From NCBI GenBank assembly GCA_036704045.1, contig DATNQM010000029.1, positions 62,001 to 126,000 of the forward strand: a DNA stretch of 64,000 nt, in the 5' to 3' direction. Positions 17,103-24,506 of this stretch are shown one piece after another. The position numbers were made by a program, and so were the translations under genes. The stretch comes from Ancylothrix sp036704045. GTDB taxonomy: Bacteria > Cyanobacteriota > Cyanobacteriia > Cyanobacteriales > Oscillatoriaceae. The stretch's first letter is position 1; each line of letters begins with the position of its first letter. Under the pieces are notes generated by a model, which was not told the DNA's origin, did not search any database, and saw nothing but the letters and a program-made list of their open reading frames with translations.

Positions 17103-17726
17103 CCAATCACTGTTGAGCAGGAATTTGGGGATTGTTTGGGTTTATTCAAGGCGAAGCGACCATCGCGCTAGTGGTTGCTTTGGAGGAAGAGGGGTTAAGC
17201 AAACAAAAACCCTTCTACCACAATAACTGTATTTTCTCTCCTTTTGGTAGATATTTTTTAACTATTTATAAGTTATTGGGGTTTAGTTTCTGAAGGGTAC
17301 GCCTGCATGGTGTGGTAAGAGGGTTTGTTGAATACAGGCTAATTGGGGGATCAGGCAACAGCGCTTTTGAGTGGGAAGGGGAGAAGATTTTAAGAATGAC
17401 GTTGTTGGTTTATTGATTGAGTAGCATTCTGACACATAAAATGATACCAATCTAATTGGTGTCTGACTCGGCTGAACATTCTGCTTTGTTGCAGGTTGAC
17501 CTGCTGTTGTTAAAAGTTGAATAAAACTTTTTAAAGCAGTGTGGGGTTTTTTGAGGATACCTTGTACCTGGGAAGCGGAAAATTATCTGTGAATGGGCGT
17601 TGTGATTATTGATGCGAAGCTTGTTATTTAACTGGTTTGTTTTCAAGCTTGGTTATAAAGTAGAGGTCAGTTTAAAATCCAACCAACAACAGATAAAATG
17701 CCTGCATATTTTGTGAAAGTGAGTAA
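17103..17726. other. Intergenic, no gene seen
   Basis: About 620 bp between sasA and the DUF2079 gene, which are divergently placed, so it must hold both promoters. I could not assign either with confidence. Confidence 0.5.
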
Positions 17727-19352
17727 GTGATGTTGCTGCATTTGAAAAAAAATCCAAGTTTGCGGGTTGTTGTTGTCACGGCGACGGTGTTTTTGGTGCT
17801 TGGTCTGATTTTTACCTTACACCGGCATTTTAGTTTTTATTCTTCCTATGACCAGGGAATTTTTAACCAAGTTTTTTGGAATAATTATCATGGTCGTTTT
17901 TTTCAGAGTTCGCTTTCTTCGGCTTTGTCTACAAATAGTGTTCATGCTGGGGAAGTTCCAGAGGTTTATTATCACCGTCTGGGGCAGCATTTTACACCGG
18001 CTTTGTTGGTATGGTGGCCGATTTATGCGTTGTTTCCTAATCCGGCTACATTATCGGTTTTGTTGGTAACAATTGTTACGGCGGGAGGTTTGGTTTTATA
18101 TGCTTTGGCTAGACAGCATCTTGAACCATCAATGGCGGCAAAAATTACAATTAGTTATTATGCGGCTAATGCGATAATTGGGCCGACTTTGGGTAATTTT
18201 CATGATATTTGTCAAATTCCTTTGTTTGTTTTTACGTTGCTTTTGGCGATGGAAAAACGCTGGTGGTGGTTGTTTTGGTTGATGACACCGTTAATTTTGG
18301 CTGTGCGAGAAGATGCGGGAATTACTTTATTTGGTGTCGGGGTTTATATGGTGCTTTCTAAGCGTTTTCCTAGGGCAGGATTGGCGCTTTGTGTGGTGAG
18401 TTTTGGTTATATTGTGGCGCTGACAAATTTGATTATGCCTTTGTTTTCTCAGGATATTTCTCGTCGGTTTATGATAGAACGGTTTGGGCAATATGCGGAG
18501 GGAGATGAGGCATCAACTGTTGATATTCTTTGGGGTATTGTAAGTAATCCCTGGCGTTTTGTTGTGGAGTTGGTGACTCCTTTTTTTCCGACGGTGAAGT
18601 ATTTGGTGGGTCATTGGTTGCCGCTGGCGTTTGTGCCAGCTGTGTCTGGGCCGGCTTGGATGATTGCCGGTTTTCCTTTGTTGAAGTTGTTATTGAGTCA
18701 GGGGGAATCTTCACTTTCTATTAATATTCGTTATGCGATGAGTGTGATTCCGGGGTTGTTTTATGGGGCGATTTTATGGTGGTCTCAACATCCTGATTTT
18801 TTTAACAAACGTTCATTTCAGAAGTTTTGGACTGGTTGTCTTTGTGTGTCTTTATTTTTTAGTATTGTGTCGAGCCCAAATCGGGTTTTTTATTTTGTAA
18901 TTCCTGATTCTTTTCAACCTTGGGTTTATGTTTCTCTTTCTCGCCAGTGGCAGCAGGTTGGAACTATTCGGTCGTTTATGGGGCAAATTCCAAAGGATGC
19001 TAGTGTGGCAGCAACTACTTTTATTATTCCTCATCTTTCGGGCCGGCGCGAGATTTTGCGCTTTCCTTCTTTGAGTTTACGGAATGATAAAAAAGAGGTG
19101 ATTCGGATGGATTATGTTTTGGCTGATTTGTGGAATATACAACAGTATCAGGTTGCTTTTAGAAATGACCGCGAACGAATTAAAAATATTGTGCCGGTTA
19201 TTGATGAGGTGACTGCTAATGGTGAGTACGGAATAGTTGGCTTTAAGGATGGGGTTATTTTTATGCGCCGGGGAATAAATTCTCAGCCGGAAGCAGTGCA
19301 GGGTTGGTTGACTTTTCGTAAGCAACTTGAACCCATACTTACTTTGAAGTGA
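17727..19352 (+). CDS. DUF2079 polytopic membrane protein
   Basis: 541 residues with about ten membrane helices. The N-terminal region has HRHFSFYSSYDQGIFNQ, whose acidic YD(Q/L)GIF motif typifies DUF2079, a GT-C-like fold. Related GT-C enzymes transfer sugars from lipid carriers, but no activity is established here. The C-terminal about 120 residues are soluble and periplasmic. The next gene, a GT4 glycosyltransferase on the same strand, supports a role in surface glycan synthesis. Confidence 0.85.
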   Translation: MMLLHLKKNPSLRVVVVTATVFLVLGLIFTLHRHFSFYSSYDQGIFNQVFWNNYHGRFFQSSLSSALSTNSVHAGEVPEVYYHRLGQHFTPALLVWWPIYALFPNPATLSVLLVTIVTAGGLVLYALARQHLEPSMAAKITISYYAANAIIGPTLGNFHDICQIPLFVFTLLLAMEKRWWWLFWLMTPLILAVREDAGITLFGVGVYMVLSKRFPRAGLALCVVSFGYIVALTNLIMPLFSQDISRRFMIERFGQYAEGDEASTVDILWGIVSNPWRFVVELVTPFFPTVKYLVGHWLPLAFVPAVSGPAWMIAGFPLLKLLLSQGESSLSINIRYAMSVIPGLFYGAILWWSQHPDFFNKRSFQKFWTGCLCVSLFFSIVSSPNRVFYFVIPDSFQPWVYVSLSRQWQQVGTIRSFMGQIPKDASVAATTFIIPHLSGRREILRFPSLSLRNDKKEVIRMDYVLADLWNIQQYQVAFRNDRERIKNIVPVIDEVTANGEYGIVGFKDGVIFMRRGINSQPEAVQGWLTFRKQLEPILTLK

Positions 19353-19520
19353 GTTTTTGCGGATGGGGAGAATTTAGGGATTGGGGTGTTTCGTCTTTTT
19401 TTGGTTGTTTTGTTAAGGTATTTCTTTCTGGTTTCTTTTTTTATGTCATGCTGGAGATAGGATGGAAATAAAAATTAGTCAATCTATCTAAAGTTGTATA
19501 AATGGTTGAGATTAAAGACG

Positions 19521-20705
19521 ATGAAAATTCTTGTTTTGAGTTGGGAATTGCCACCACGAATTGTGGGGGGAATTAGCCGTCATGTGGCGGAGTTGTATCC
19601 TGAATTGGTGAAGTTAGGGCACGAGATTGATGTGATTACCGTTGAGTTTGGCAATGCCCCGATGTATGAAGAGGTGGAGGGTATGCGGGTGCATCGAGTG
19701 CCGGTTGCTAATAGCTCAAATTTTTATGAGTGGGTTGGCAATATGAATATTAGTATGGGGGAGCATGGCGGTAAGTTGATGCGATCTGAGGGAGAGTTTG
19801 ATATTATTCACGCCCATGATTGGTTGGTGGGTGATGCGGCTATTGCTTTGAAATATCTTTTTAAAGTGCCTTTGGTGGCGACAATTCATGCCACTGAACA
19901 TGGCCGGTATAATGGAATTTATAATGATGAACATCGTTATGTTAGTAATAAGGAAAAGGATTTAGTTTATCACGCTTGGCGGGTGATTGTTTGTAGTGGT
20001 TATATGCGCCGTGAGGTGGCTTGGGCTTTAAATAGTCCTTGGGATAAAGTGGATGTTATTTATAATGGAATTCGCCCGGAAAAGAAGCCCCGCTGGGATG
20101 AGTTTGATGCTTGGAGTTTTCGGCGCCGGTATGCAACTGATGAAGAAAAAATTGTTTATTATGTGGGGAGAATGAGTTACGAAAAAGGTGTGTCTGTTTT
20201 GTTAAGTGCGGCGCCGAAAGTTTTATGGGAAATGGGGGGTGATGTTAAGTTTGTAATTATTGGTGGGGGGAATACCGATCATTTGAAAAAAATGGCTTGG
20301 GATCTTGGGATTTGGCATAATTGCTATTTTACGGGTTTTTTGCCGGAAGATGATTTAAATAAGTTTCAGGCCATTGCTGATTGTGCTGTGTTTCCAAGTC
20401 TTTATGAGCCCTTTGGAATTGTGGCTTTAGAAAGTTTTGCGGCGCGGGTTCCTGTGGTGGTTTCGGATGCTGGGGGTTTACCAGAGGTGGTTCAGCATAC
20501 TAAAACCGGCGTTGTTACTTGGGCTGGTGATTATAATTCTTTGGCTTGGGGAATTTTACAGGTTTTGAAAAATCCGGGTTATGGTAAGTGGTTGGTTGAA
20601 AATGCTTATAAGGATTTGGAACGGTTTCAGTGGGGGAAGTTAGCTATTGCTACTGAGGAGGTTTATGAGCGGGTGTTGTCTGAAAGAAAGGATTTTGTTT
20701 GGTGA
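19521..20705 (+). CDS. GT4 family glycosyltransferase
   Basis: 394 residues in a GT-B fold. The N-terminus MKILVLSWELPPRIVGGISRH is the acceptor-side glycine-rich loop. The C-terminal domain carries YVGRMSYEKG and the E-x7-E nucleotide-sugar motif in SLYEPFGIVALES. It resembles glycogen synthase-like GT4 enzymes of cyanobacteria. ATG 19521 is the family start; the in-frame upstream codon at 19494 adds nine unrelated residues. Confidence 0.9.
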   Translation: MKILVLSWELPPRIVGGISRHVAELYPELVKLGHEIDVITVEFGNAPMYEEVEGMRVHRVPVANSSNFYEWVGNMNISMGEHGGKLMRSEGEFDIIHAHDWLVGDAAIALKYLFKVPLVATIHATEHGRYNGIYNDEHRYVSNKEKDLVYHAWRVIVCSGYMRREVAWALNSPWDKVDVIYNGIRPEKKPRWDEFDAWSFRRRYATDEEKIVYYVGRMSYEKGVSVLLSAAPKVLWEMGGDVKFVIIGGGNTDHLKKMAWDLGIWHNCYFTGFLPEDDLNKFQAIADCAVFPSLYEPFGIVALESFAARVPVVVSDAGGLPEVVQHTKTGVVTWAGDYNSLAWGILQVLKNPGYGKWLVENAYKDLERFQWGKLAIATEEVYERVLSERKDFVW

Positions 20706-20729
20706 GCTAGAACTTATAAGTGCTTTGAG

Positions 20730-20798
20730 TCCCTCTTAAGAGATTTCTATTCCTATTTTCAAAAGGAAGGAACTTCTTTTAAGGGGGATATTTTTTTT
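20730..20798 (+). terminator. Terminator after the GT4 gene
   Basis: A long imperfect stem pairs TCCCTCTTAAGAGA with TTCTTTTAAGGGGGA. It is followed by TATTTTTTTT. It isolates the next promoter (20887). Confidence 0.7.
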
Positions 20799-20886
20799 GT
20801 TGTGGCTGCTTGATGCAGTGATGAAGTGGTCTAAAGCTTTATGGATTAAGGGTTTTTGGGTCTTAAAAATTTTTTTACTCAACCCC

Positions 20887-20916
20887 TTGACAATTATGTA
20901 GTACGTTATGTAGTAT
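20887..20916 (+). promoter_or_regulatory. Promoter of the Y RNA/Ro operon, twin of the tRNA-array promoter
   Basis: -35 TTGACA (20887-20892), 18-nt spacer, -10 TAGTAT (20911-20916), with two TGTAGTA repeats overlapping spacer and -10. The preceding CCCC, both hexamers, the spacer length and the repeats all match 3227-3256 (minus). The downstream leader also matches. The first gene starts about 340 nt later. Confidence 0.75.
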
Positions 20917-20967
20917 GTAAATGTGGCAAGCAACAAAGAGGCTAAAAGCTTCTGGGCTGTGAGCCTA

Positions 20968-20989
20968 CTGAACCTTGAAAATTTAATAA
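20968..20989 (+). promoter_or_regulatory. boxA-like antitermination motif in the Y RNA/Ro leader
   Basis: CTGAACCTTGAAAATTTAAT plus AA, about 50 nt after the promoter. It differs by one base from the motif at 3148-3169 in the tRNA-array leader. An antitermination role would suit an operon with several strong RNA hairpins, but this is inference. Confidence 0.5.
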
Positions 20990-21258
20990 GAATTAAGTAA
21001 TTTTAAGGCACTTTAATTAGTCAATCCCTTGGGGGATTATCGGGTGATGTTGTTACTTTTCGTGAGGCTGTTTGGTTTTAGTGATAGGCCAGAACAGTCG
21101 AGTTTTTCAAATTCCGATAAGGATTTAGAACAAAGTAGTTTTACCGGCCTTAAACCTAAAAATTTAGGTAAGGAAATCCATAAAATCGGAAGAATATATC
21201 ATTTGGAAAGAAGATTTTTGTTGTAAGAATTTTTAAATTTTTAAGAGGAGGTGTCGGC

Positions 21259-21459
21259 ATGGTTCATATTCGCTTTGACGGGCGTTCTTATGATGTGGCA
21301 GAAACGCAGATAGGCGTGAATGCTATGATGAATGATACGGCGATTAAAGAACGTCTAGCGCAACATTTTGATGTGAATAAAAATCGCTTTGAGTCTTATG
21401 TAGTTGACCGGCGCCCCAGTGGAGATTTAATTATTCGTCCTGAAGCCGTTTATGGCTAA
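21259..21459 (+). CDS. Small protein, possible beta-grasp (ubiquitin-like) fold
   Basis: 66 residues with a strong ribosome site (AAGAGGAGG, 21241-21249). It starts VHIRFDGRSYDV, a likely beta-hairpin. A helix around NDTAIKERLAQHF and a final strand region RRPSGDLIIRPEAVYG follow. This order resembles small beta-grasp proteins, but I cannot assign a family, and it does not end in Gly-Gly. It is the first gene after the promoter at 20887, and the Y-like RNA at 21484 begins 25 bp beyond. An E1-like gene lies 9 kb downstream. Confidence 0.65.
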   Translation: MVHIRFDGRSYDVAETQIGVNAMMNDTAIKERLAQHFDVNKNRFESYVVDRRPSGDLIIRPEAVYG

Positions 21460-21483
21460 ATCTGATGAAGATTTTAGAGGCCG

Positions 21484-21610
21484 GCGTACCCTAACAAAAA
21501 CAGCTTACAAACGCTTTTGGAAATTAGAACGAAAGTTCTTTGTGGGTTCAAATCCCACCCTCTCCATTGTTTGGGGAGGTAGCAATATAAGGCTGCTTTG
21601 ACTTGTACGC
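21484..21610 (+). ncRNA. Y-like RNA 1, with a permuted tRNA-like module
   Basis: Outer helix GCGTAC/GTACGC (21484-21489 with 21605-21610), internal loop CCTAA opposite ACTT, then CAAA/TTTG. This is the same frame as the four other RNAs below. Inside are a GAAA-capped hairpin (21526-21539), a T-arm GTGGG-TTCAAAT-CCCAC (21542-21558), and CCTCTCC pairing with GGGGAGG (21559-21565 with 21573-21579). The last pair is an acceptor-like stem closed by a 7-nt loop. The order T-arm, capped acceptor, D-like arm is circularly permuted relative to tRNA. UUGACUU on the 3' strand resembles the Ro-binding strand of Y RNAs. No U-tract follows. Confidence 0.75.
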
Positions 21611-21667
21611 GGGCTTCTATAGTCATTAACGTAAAAAAAGGTTTTCTTGGTTTGAAAATTTGCCTTT

Positions 21668-21794
21668 CGCGCCCTAATTTAGAAAGCTTACATACTAGCT
21701 CACTGGTAGAGCATTACCCTATTAAGGTAACGGTTACAGGTTCGATCCCTGTGTATAACACAACAGCTTTCTTGACTTGCGCGGGGGGATTTTT
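21668..21794 (+). ncRNA. Y-like RNA 2, with an Asn-tRNA-like body
   Basis: Outer helix CGCGC/GCGCG (21668-21672 with 21779-21783), internal loop CCTAA opposite GACTT, and an inner helix AGAAAGCT/AGCTTTCT (21681-21688 with 21765-21772). Above it sits a full tRNA body: D-arm GCTCACTGGTAGAGC, anticodon arm TTACC-CTATTAA-GGTAA, variable CGGTT, T-arm ACAGG-TTCGATC-CCTGT. A four-pair ATAC/GTAT acceptor joins the Y stem. U33 places the anticodon as AUU, one base from the Asn GUU. It ends GCGCGGGGGGATTTTT, so the outer helix could double as a terminator. Confidence 0.85.
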
Positions 21795-21830
21795 CATGCT
21801 GATAATAAACGGTTTTAAATTTCTGTTTTT

Positions 21831-21942
21831 GCCTCTCGATTTTAGCCGGTGGGTTGAAATCCGCCGCTACACGAATAAAGCCGTAGCGGGCTATTTTTCC
21901 TACGCCTCTGCAAACTGAAGGGTTTGGGCGAAAATTGAGAGG
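21831..21942 (+). ncRNA. Candidate structured RNA between Y-like RNA 2 and the 322-aa gene
   Basis: A 16-bp near-perfect stem pairs CCTCTCGATTTTAGCC (21832-21847) with GGCGAAAATTGAGAGG (21927-21942). It encloses GGTGG-GTTGAAAT-CCGCC (T-arm-like) and CCGCTAC/GTAGCGG (21864-21870 with 21883-21889). It lacks the CCTAA/GACTT loop of the other five, so it may be a diverged relative or only an attenuator or leader. Based on pairing alone. Confidence 0.45.
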
Positions 21943-21999
21943 TTTGGCGGTGCCGGCAACTGGATTTTGTTAACAAATAAAAGCCAGTCAAAGGAAAGA

Positions 22000-22968
22000 A
22001 TGAGCGAACACCGCTTAAATGAAATTGTGATTGAACGTCCTCGCAATGGTATGAGGCTAAGTTCAACAAAGGTTAAAGGTTTTCAAAAGTCTCTGTACAA
22101 ACTAACAGAAATTGCCAGCGAAGATGGTTTGCTTAGTCCGTATTTGATTAAGACAAGAACTCGGACAAAGTATCTTTCTGATCATTTGGGCCCGTTGCGC
22201 CGGCTTTTACGTTCTAAGCTGGGAAAACCTTGGGATGAGGTGTATGGAGAATTGCGTCGGAGACTTGATTTTAATACCGTAACCGGCTTGCACGTCCTTT
22301 CTCATGTTTGGGATTTTGTTTATAAGGATGTGGAGATTATTGACGGGGAGGTTTATGTTAAACCGGGAACCTGGCGTTTTAGTGGAGGAATTGGGGGCAG
22401 GAGAGATCGTTTTTATGTCCACCCAGAAACCGGCATTCTTTGTTTTTTTGAGTCATCTCCCTCAACATGGCAGTCTCAAACACCCACCCGAAACGAGAAA
22501 GTTGTTATTGATTCCTATCACGAATATCAAAAGATTAATGATTTTTGGTATGAGGTGGAGTTTAAAGATTTTCCGCCCGTTGTGATTGCAAGGGATGTGG
22601 TTTTAGAAAAACAAATTTCTCGTAGGGAGTGTTGCTGTTTTTACCGCAAGGAAGTTTATGCGGTGAAAAAACAATTATGCCGACAGAATGAGTTGAAGTT
22701 TTTGCAATCTCTTGATGAGCAAAAGTTGAGTCTTGGGGTTGTGAAAATTGATGATTACTCGCAATACCGCTTAATTAATAATCAGTGGTATGTGGTGATG
22801 CTGGCAGATTTCCCTAAGCCGGTGATGTTTCGAGATGTTTTGATGAAGCAAAATATTACGCTTTACCAAGCACAATCTCTATATGGAAGGCCGGTTTATG
22901 CAGCGAAAAAACGTCAGTGTAGTAAAAGAGAAATTCAGTTCATTTTGTTGGAGTTAGGGGCCGGTTAA
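22000..22968 (+). CDS. Orphan protein in the Y RNA/Ro operon, with a duplicated C-terminal unit
   Basis: 322 residues, function not recognised. ATG 22000 has AAGGAAAG upstream. The N-terminal half is basic, with LGPLRRLLRSKLGKPWDEVY and a TGLHVLSHVWDFV segment. The C-terminal half contains two copies of a roughly 75-residue unit: YQKINDFWYEVEFKDFPP..VYAVKKQLC and YRLINNQWYVVMLADFPK..VYAAKKRQC, each ending with a Lys/Arg-Cys helix. Its basic charge and its position between Y-like RNAs suggest an RNA-binding cofactor, but that is inference. Confidence 0.8.
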   Translation: MSEHRLNEIVIERPRNGMRLSSTKVKGFQKSLYKLTEIASEDGLLSPYLIKTRTRTKYLSDHLGPLRRLLRSKLGKPWDEVYGELRRRLDFNTVTGLHVLSHVWDFVYKDVEIIDGEVYVKPGTWRFSGGIGGRRDRFYVHPETGILCFFESSPSTWQSQTPTRNEKVVIDSYHEYQKINDFWYEVEFKDFPPVVIARDVVLEKQISRRECCCFYRKEVYAVKKQLCRQNELKFLQSLDEQKLSLGVVKIDDYSQYRLINNQWYVVMLADFPKPVMFRDVLMKQNITLYQAQSLYGRPVYAAKKRQCSKREIQFILLELGAG

Positions 22969-23066
22969 AATCGGTACTTAAACAATAAAATCGCCGGTTA
23001 AAACCGGCGTCTACAGGAATAAATTCCCTAACGGGACTAGGGGTATTTTGCTAATAAAATTCACTT

Positions 23067-23218
<152 letters not shown>

Positions 23219-23296
23219 TATTTTTTACCTGTTGCAAAAACCATTTCAAGAAATTTACAACTTTCTTGCTCCTTTTTTCAGCCGAAAATTACCACT

Positions 23297-23463
23297 CCGC
23301 GTCCTAACCGGCAAAGCTTACATACATACTAGCCGAATTACAGGCGCTTGACTCAAGCTCAAGTCTCGCAAGAGATTGTGGGTATGCGCTTAGGCGCACG
23401 CTAAGCGAAAAAATCCCACGTTTGTAAACAAGGCTTTGCTGACTTGCGCGGGGTGGTTATTTT
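23297..23463 (+). ncRNA. Y-like RNA 4, with a Leu(CAA)-like class II tRNA body and T-loop insertion
   Basis: Outer helix CCGCGT/GCGCGG (with a compensating U-G pair), loop CCTAA opposite GACTT, inner helix GCAAAGC/GCTTTGC (23311-23317 with 23433-23439). The tRNA body has D-arm GCC/GGC, a perfect anticodon stem CTTGA/TCAAG with loop CTCAAGC (CAA), and a class II variable hairpin TCTC-GCAA-GAGA. T-stem GTGGG/CCCAC closes a 32-nt loop in which CGCTTAG/CTAAGCG pairs perfectly. A T-rich tail (ATTTTTTTATTT) follows. Confidence 0.85.
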
Positions 23464-23498
23464 TTTATTTAAATAACAGGTTTGTGGAGGGTAAAGTT

Positions 23499-23894
23499 AT
23501 GGTAACTAATACAGAAATTTTAGAAAAAATAAAATCTTTAACCGGCCCAGAGAAAGGGGAACTGGTGAAGCGAATTGAGGAAGCTTTTGGGGTTCATGCT
23601 TGTCGCCCCATAGAAAAGTATTCTCAGGAATGGTACAGGCGTCATACCATTATTGATTATTTCTCTGAAGAGGAAAAAGAACAAGAATTTGATTTGGTTT
23701 TGGAGGAAGTACCGACCCATCAAAGAATATCTGTTCTGAAAACTTTGCGGCAAATAACCGGCCTGGGTTTAGCGGCTCTAAAAGAGCTAATTGACTCGGT
23801 TCCACAGACAGTTAAAGGCGGTATTTCCGCGTCGGTAGCTGAAGAGTTGAAAGCAAAGTTAGAGGCTGCTGGGGGTTATGTTTCGCTGAAATAA
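23499..23894 (+). CDS. Ribosomal protein L7/L12 paralogue
   Basis: 131 residues. The N-terminal NTEILEKIKSLTGPEKGELVKRIEEAFGV is like the L7/L12 dimerisation helices. The C-terminal EFDLVLEEVP..ISVLKTLRQITGLGLAALKELI..VEELKAKLEAAGG region follows the L12 C-terminal domain, which recruits translation GTPases. The usual Ala-rich hinge is replaced by a roughly 30-residue aromatic and charged segment (EKYSQEWYRRHTIIDYF). The true rplL normally sits with rplJ, and nothing ribosomal is near here, so this is a paralogue. ATG 23499 follows GTGGAGGG. It lies directly after Y-like RNA 4. Confidence 0.85.
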   Translation: MVTNTEILEKIKSLTGPEKGELVKRIEEAFGVHACRPIEKYSQEWYRRHTIIDYFSEEEKEQEFDLVLEEVPTHQRISVLKTLRQITGLGLAALKELIDSVPQTVKGGISASVAEELKAKLEAAGGYVSLK

Positions 23895-23914
23895 AAGCAG
23901 GTGAGGTAAAAGCT

Positions 23915-24355
23915 ATGATAAGGAAGCCGACAAAAGTTTTGACGAGTCGAGAAATAGAGAAACTAATAATAGCTTTTCAATCGGCAACTTTGCCCATAAG
24001 TGAGTGGAATCATGAGGCGCATTTAATTGTTGCTTTATGGTATTTGCTGAATTATCCAGAATCGCAAGCAATCAACCGTATTCGTTATGGAATTCAGCGA
24101 TATAACCGTCTTTGTGGCATCAAAACTACAAAGGATAATGGCTACCACGAAACCCTGACTTTATTTTGGATGAAAATGGTTAATAACTTTCTTTTAGGGG
24201 CTGAAAATAAGCTTTTTTCGGAAGAGACAGCCGTTAATTTAGTGGAAGGTTTGGGAGATGTTTATTTGCCGTTTAAATATTACAGTCGTCAACGGTTGTT
24301 ATCATGGCAAGCTCGCATTAGTTGGCTAGAACCAGATTTAAAAATGTTCGGATAA
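23915..24355 (+). CDS. Conserved protein of unknown function with HEAHL and YHET motifs
   Basis: 146 residues, all-helical, starting 20 bp after the L12-like gene and so probably translated from the same mRNA. It contains SEWNHEAHLIVALWYL and NGYHETLTLFWMKM; the conserved histidine/glutamate pairs could bind a metal or form an active site. I recall related sequences in many bacteria without known function. Y-like RNA 5 follows 15 bp after the stop. Confidence 0.75.
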   Translation: MIRKPTKVLTSREIEKLIIAFQSATLPISEWNHEAHLIVALWYLLNYPESQAINRIRYGIQRYNRLCGIKTTKDNGYHETLTLFWMKMVNNFLLGAENKLFSEETAVNLVEGLGDVYLPFKYYSRQRLLSWQARISWLEPDLKMFG

Positions 24356-24369
24356 AATGATAGTTATCG

Positions 24370-24446
24370 CCGCGCCCTAACTTTAAAAGCTTACATACCC
24401 TTTCCCGGTTATAAACATAGCTTTTTTGACTTGTGCGGTGATTTTT
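24370..24446 (+). ncRNA. Y-like RNA 5, minimal form without tRNA body
   Basis: Outer helix CCGCGC/GTGCGG (24370-24375 with 24433-24438), loop CCTAA opposite GACTT, inner helix AAAAGCT/AGCTTTT (24385-24391 with 24419-24425). The apical loop is only 27 nt (TTACATACCC onward), so this is the bare Ro-stem version. The 3' strand reads TTGACTT. GATTTTT follows. It lies 60 bp upstream of the Ro gene. Confidence 0.8.
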
Positions 24447-24506
24447 AAACACCGGCAGCGCGGTAACTATCTCCTGAAAACGCTACAACAAAAGGAGGTA
24501 AAAGTG

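Noticed and set aside
21029..21226. Possible 65-aa protein in the Ro operon leader
   Set aside because: No ribosome site or family resemblance, and the region aligns with the non-coding leader of the tRNA array.
21668..21794. A normal tRNA-Asn gene at 21691-21755
   Set aside because: The acceptor stem is only four pairs and is continuous with the Y-type stem; there is no full acceptor or discriminator, so it is a mimic inside a larger RNA.
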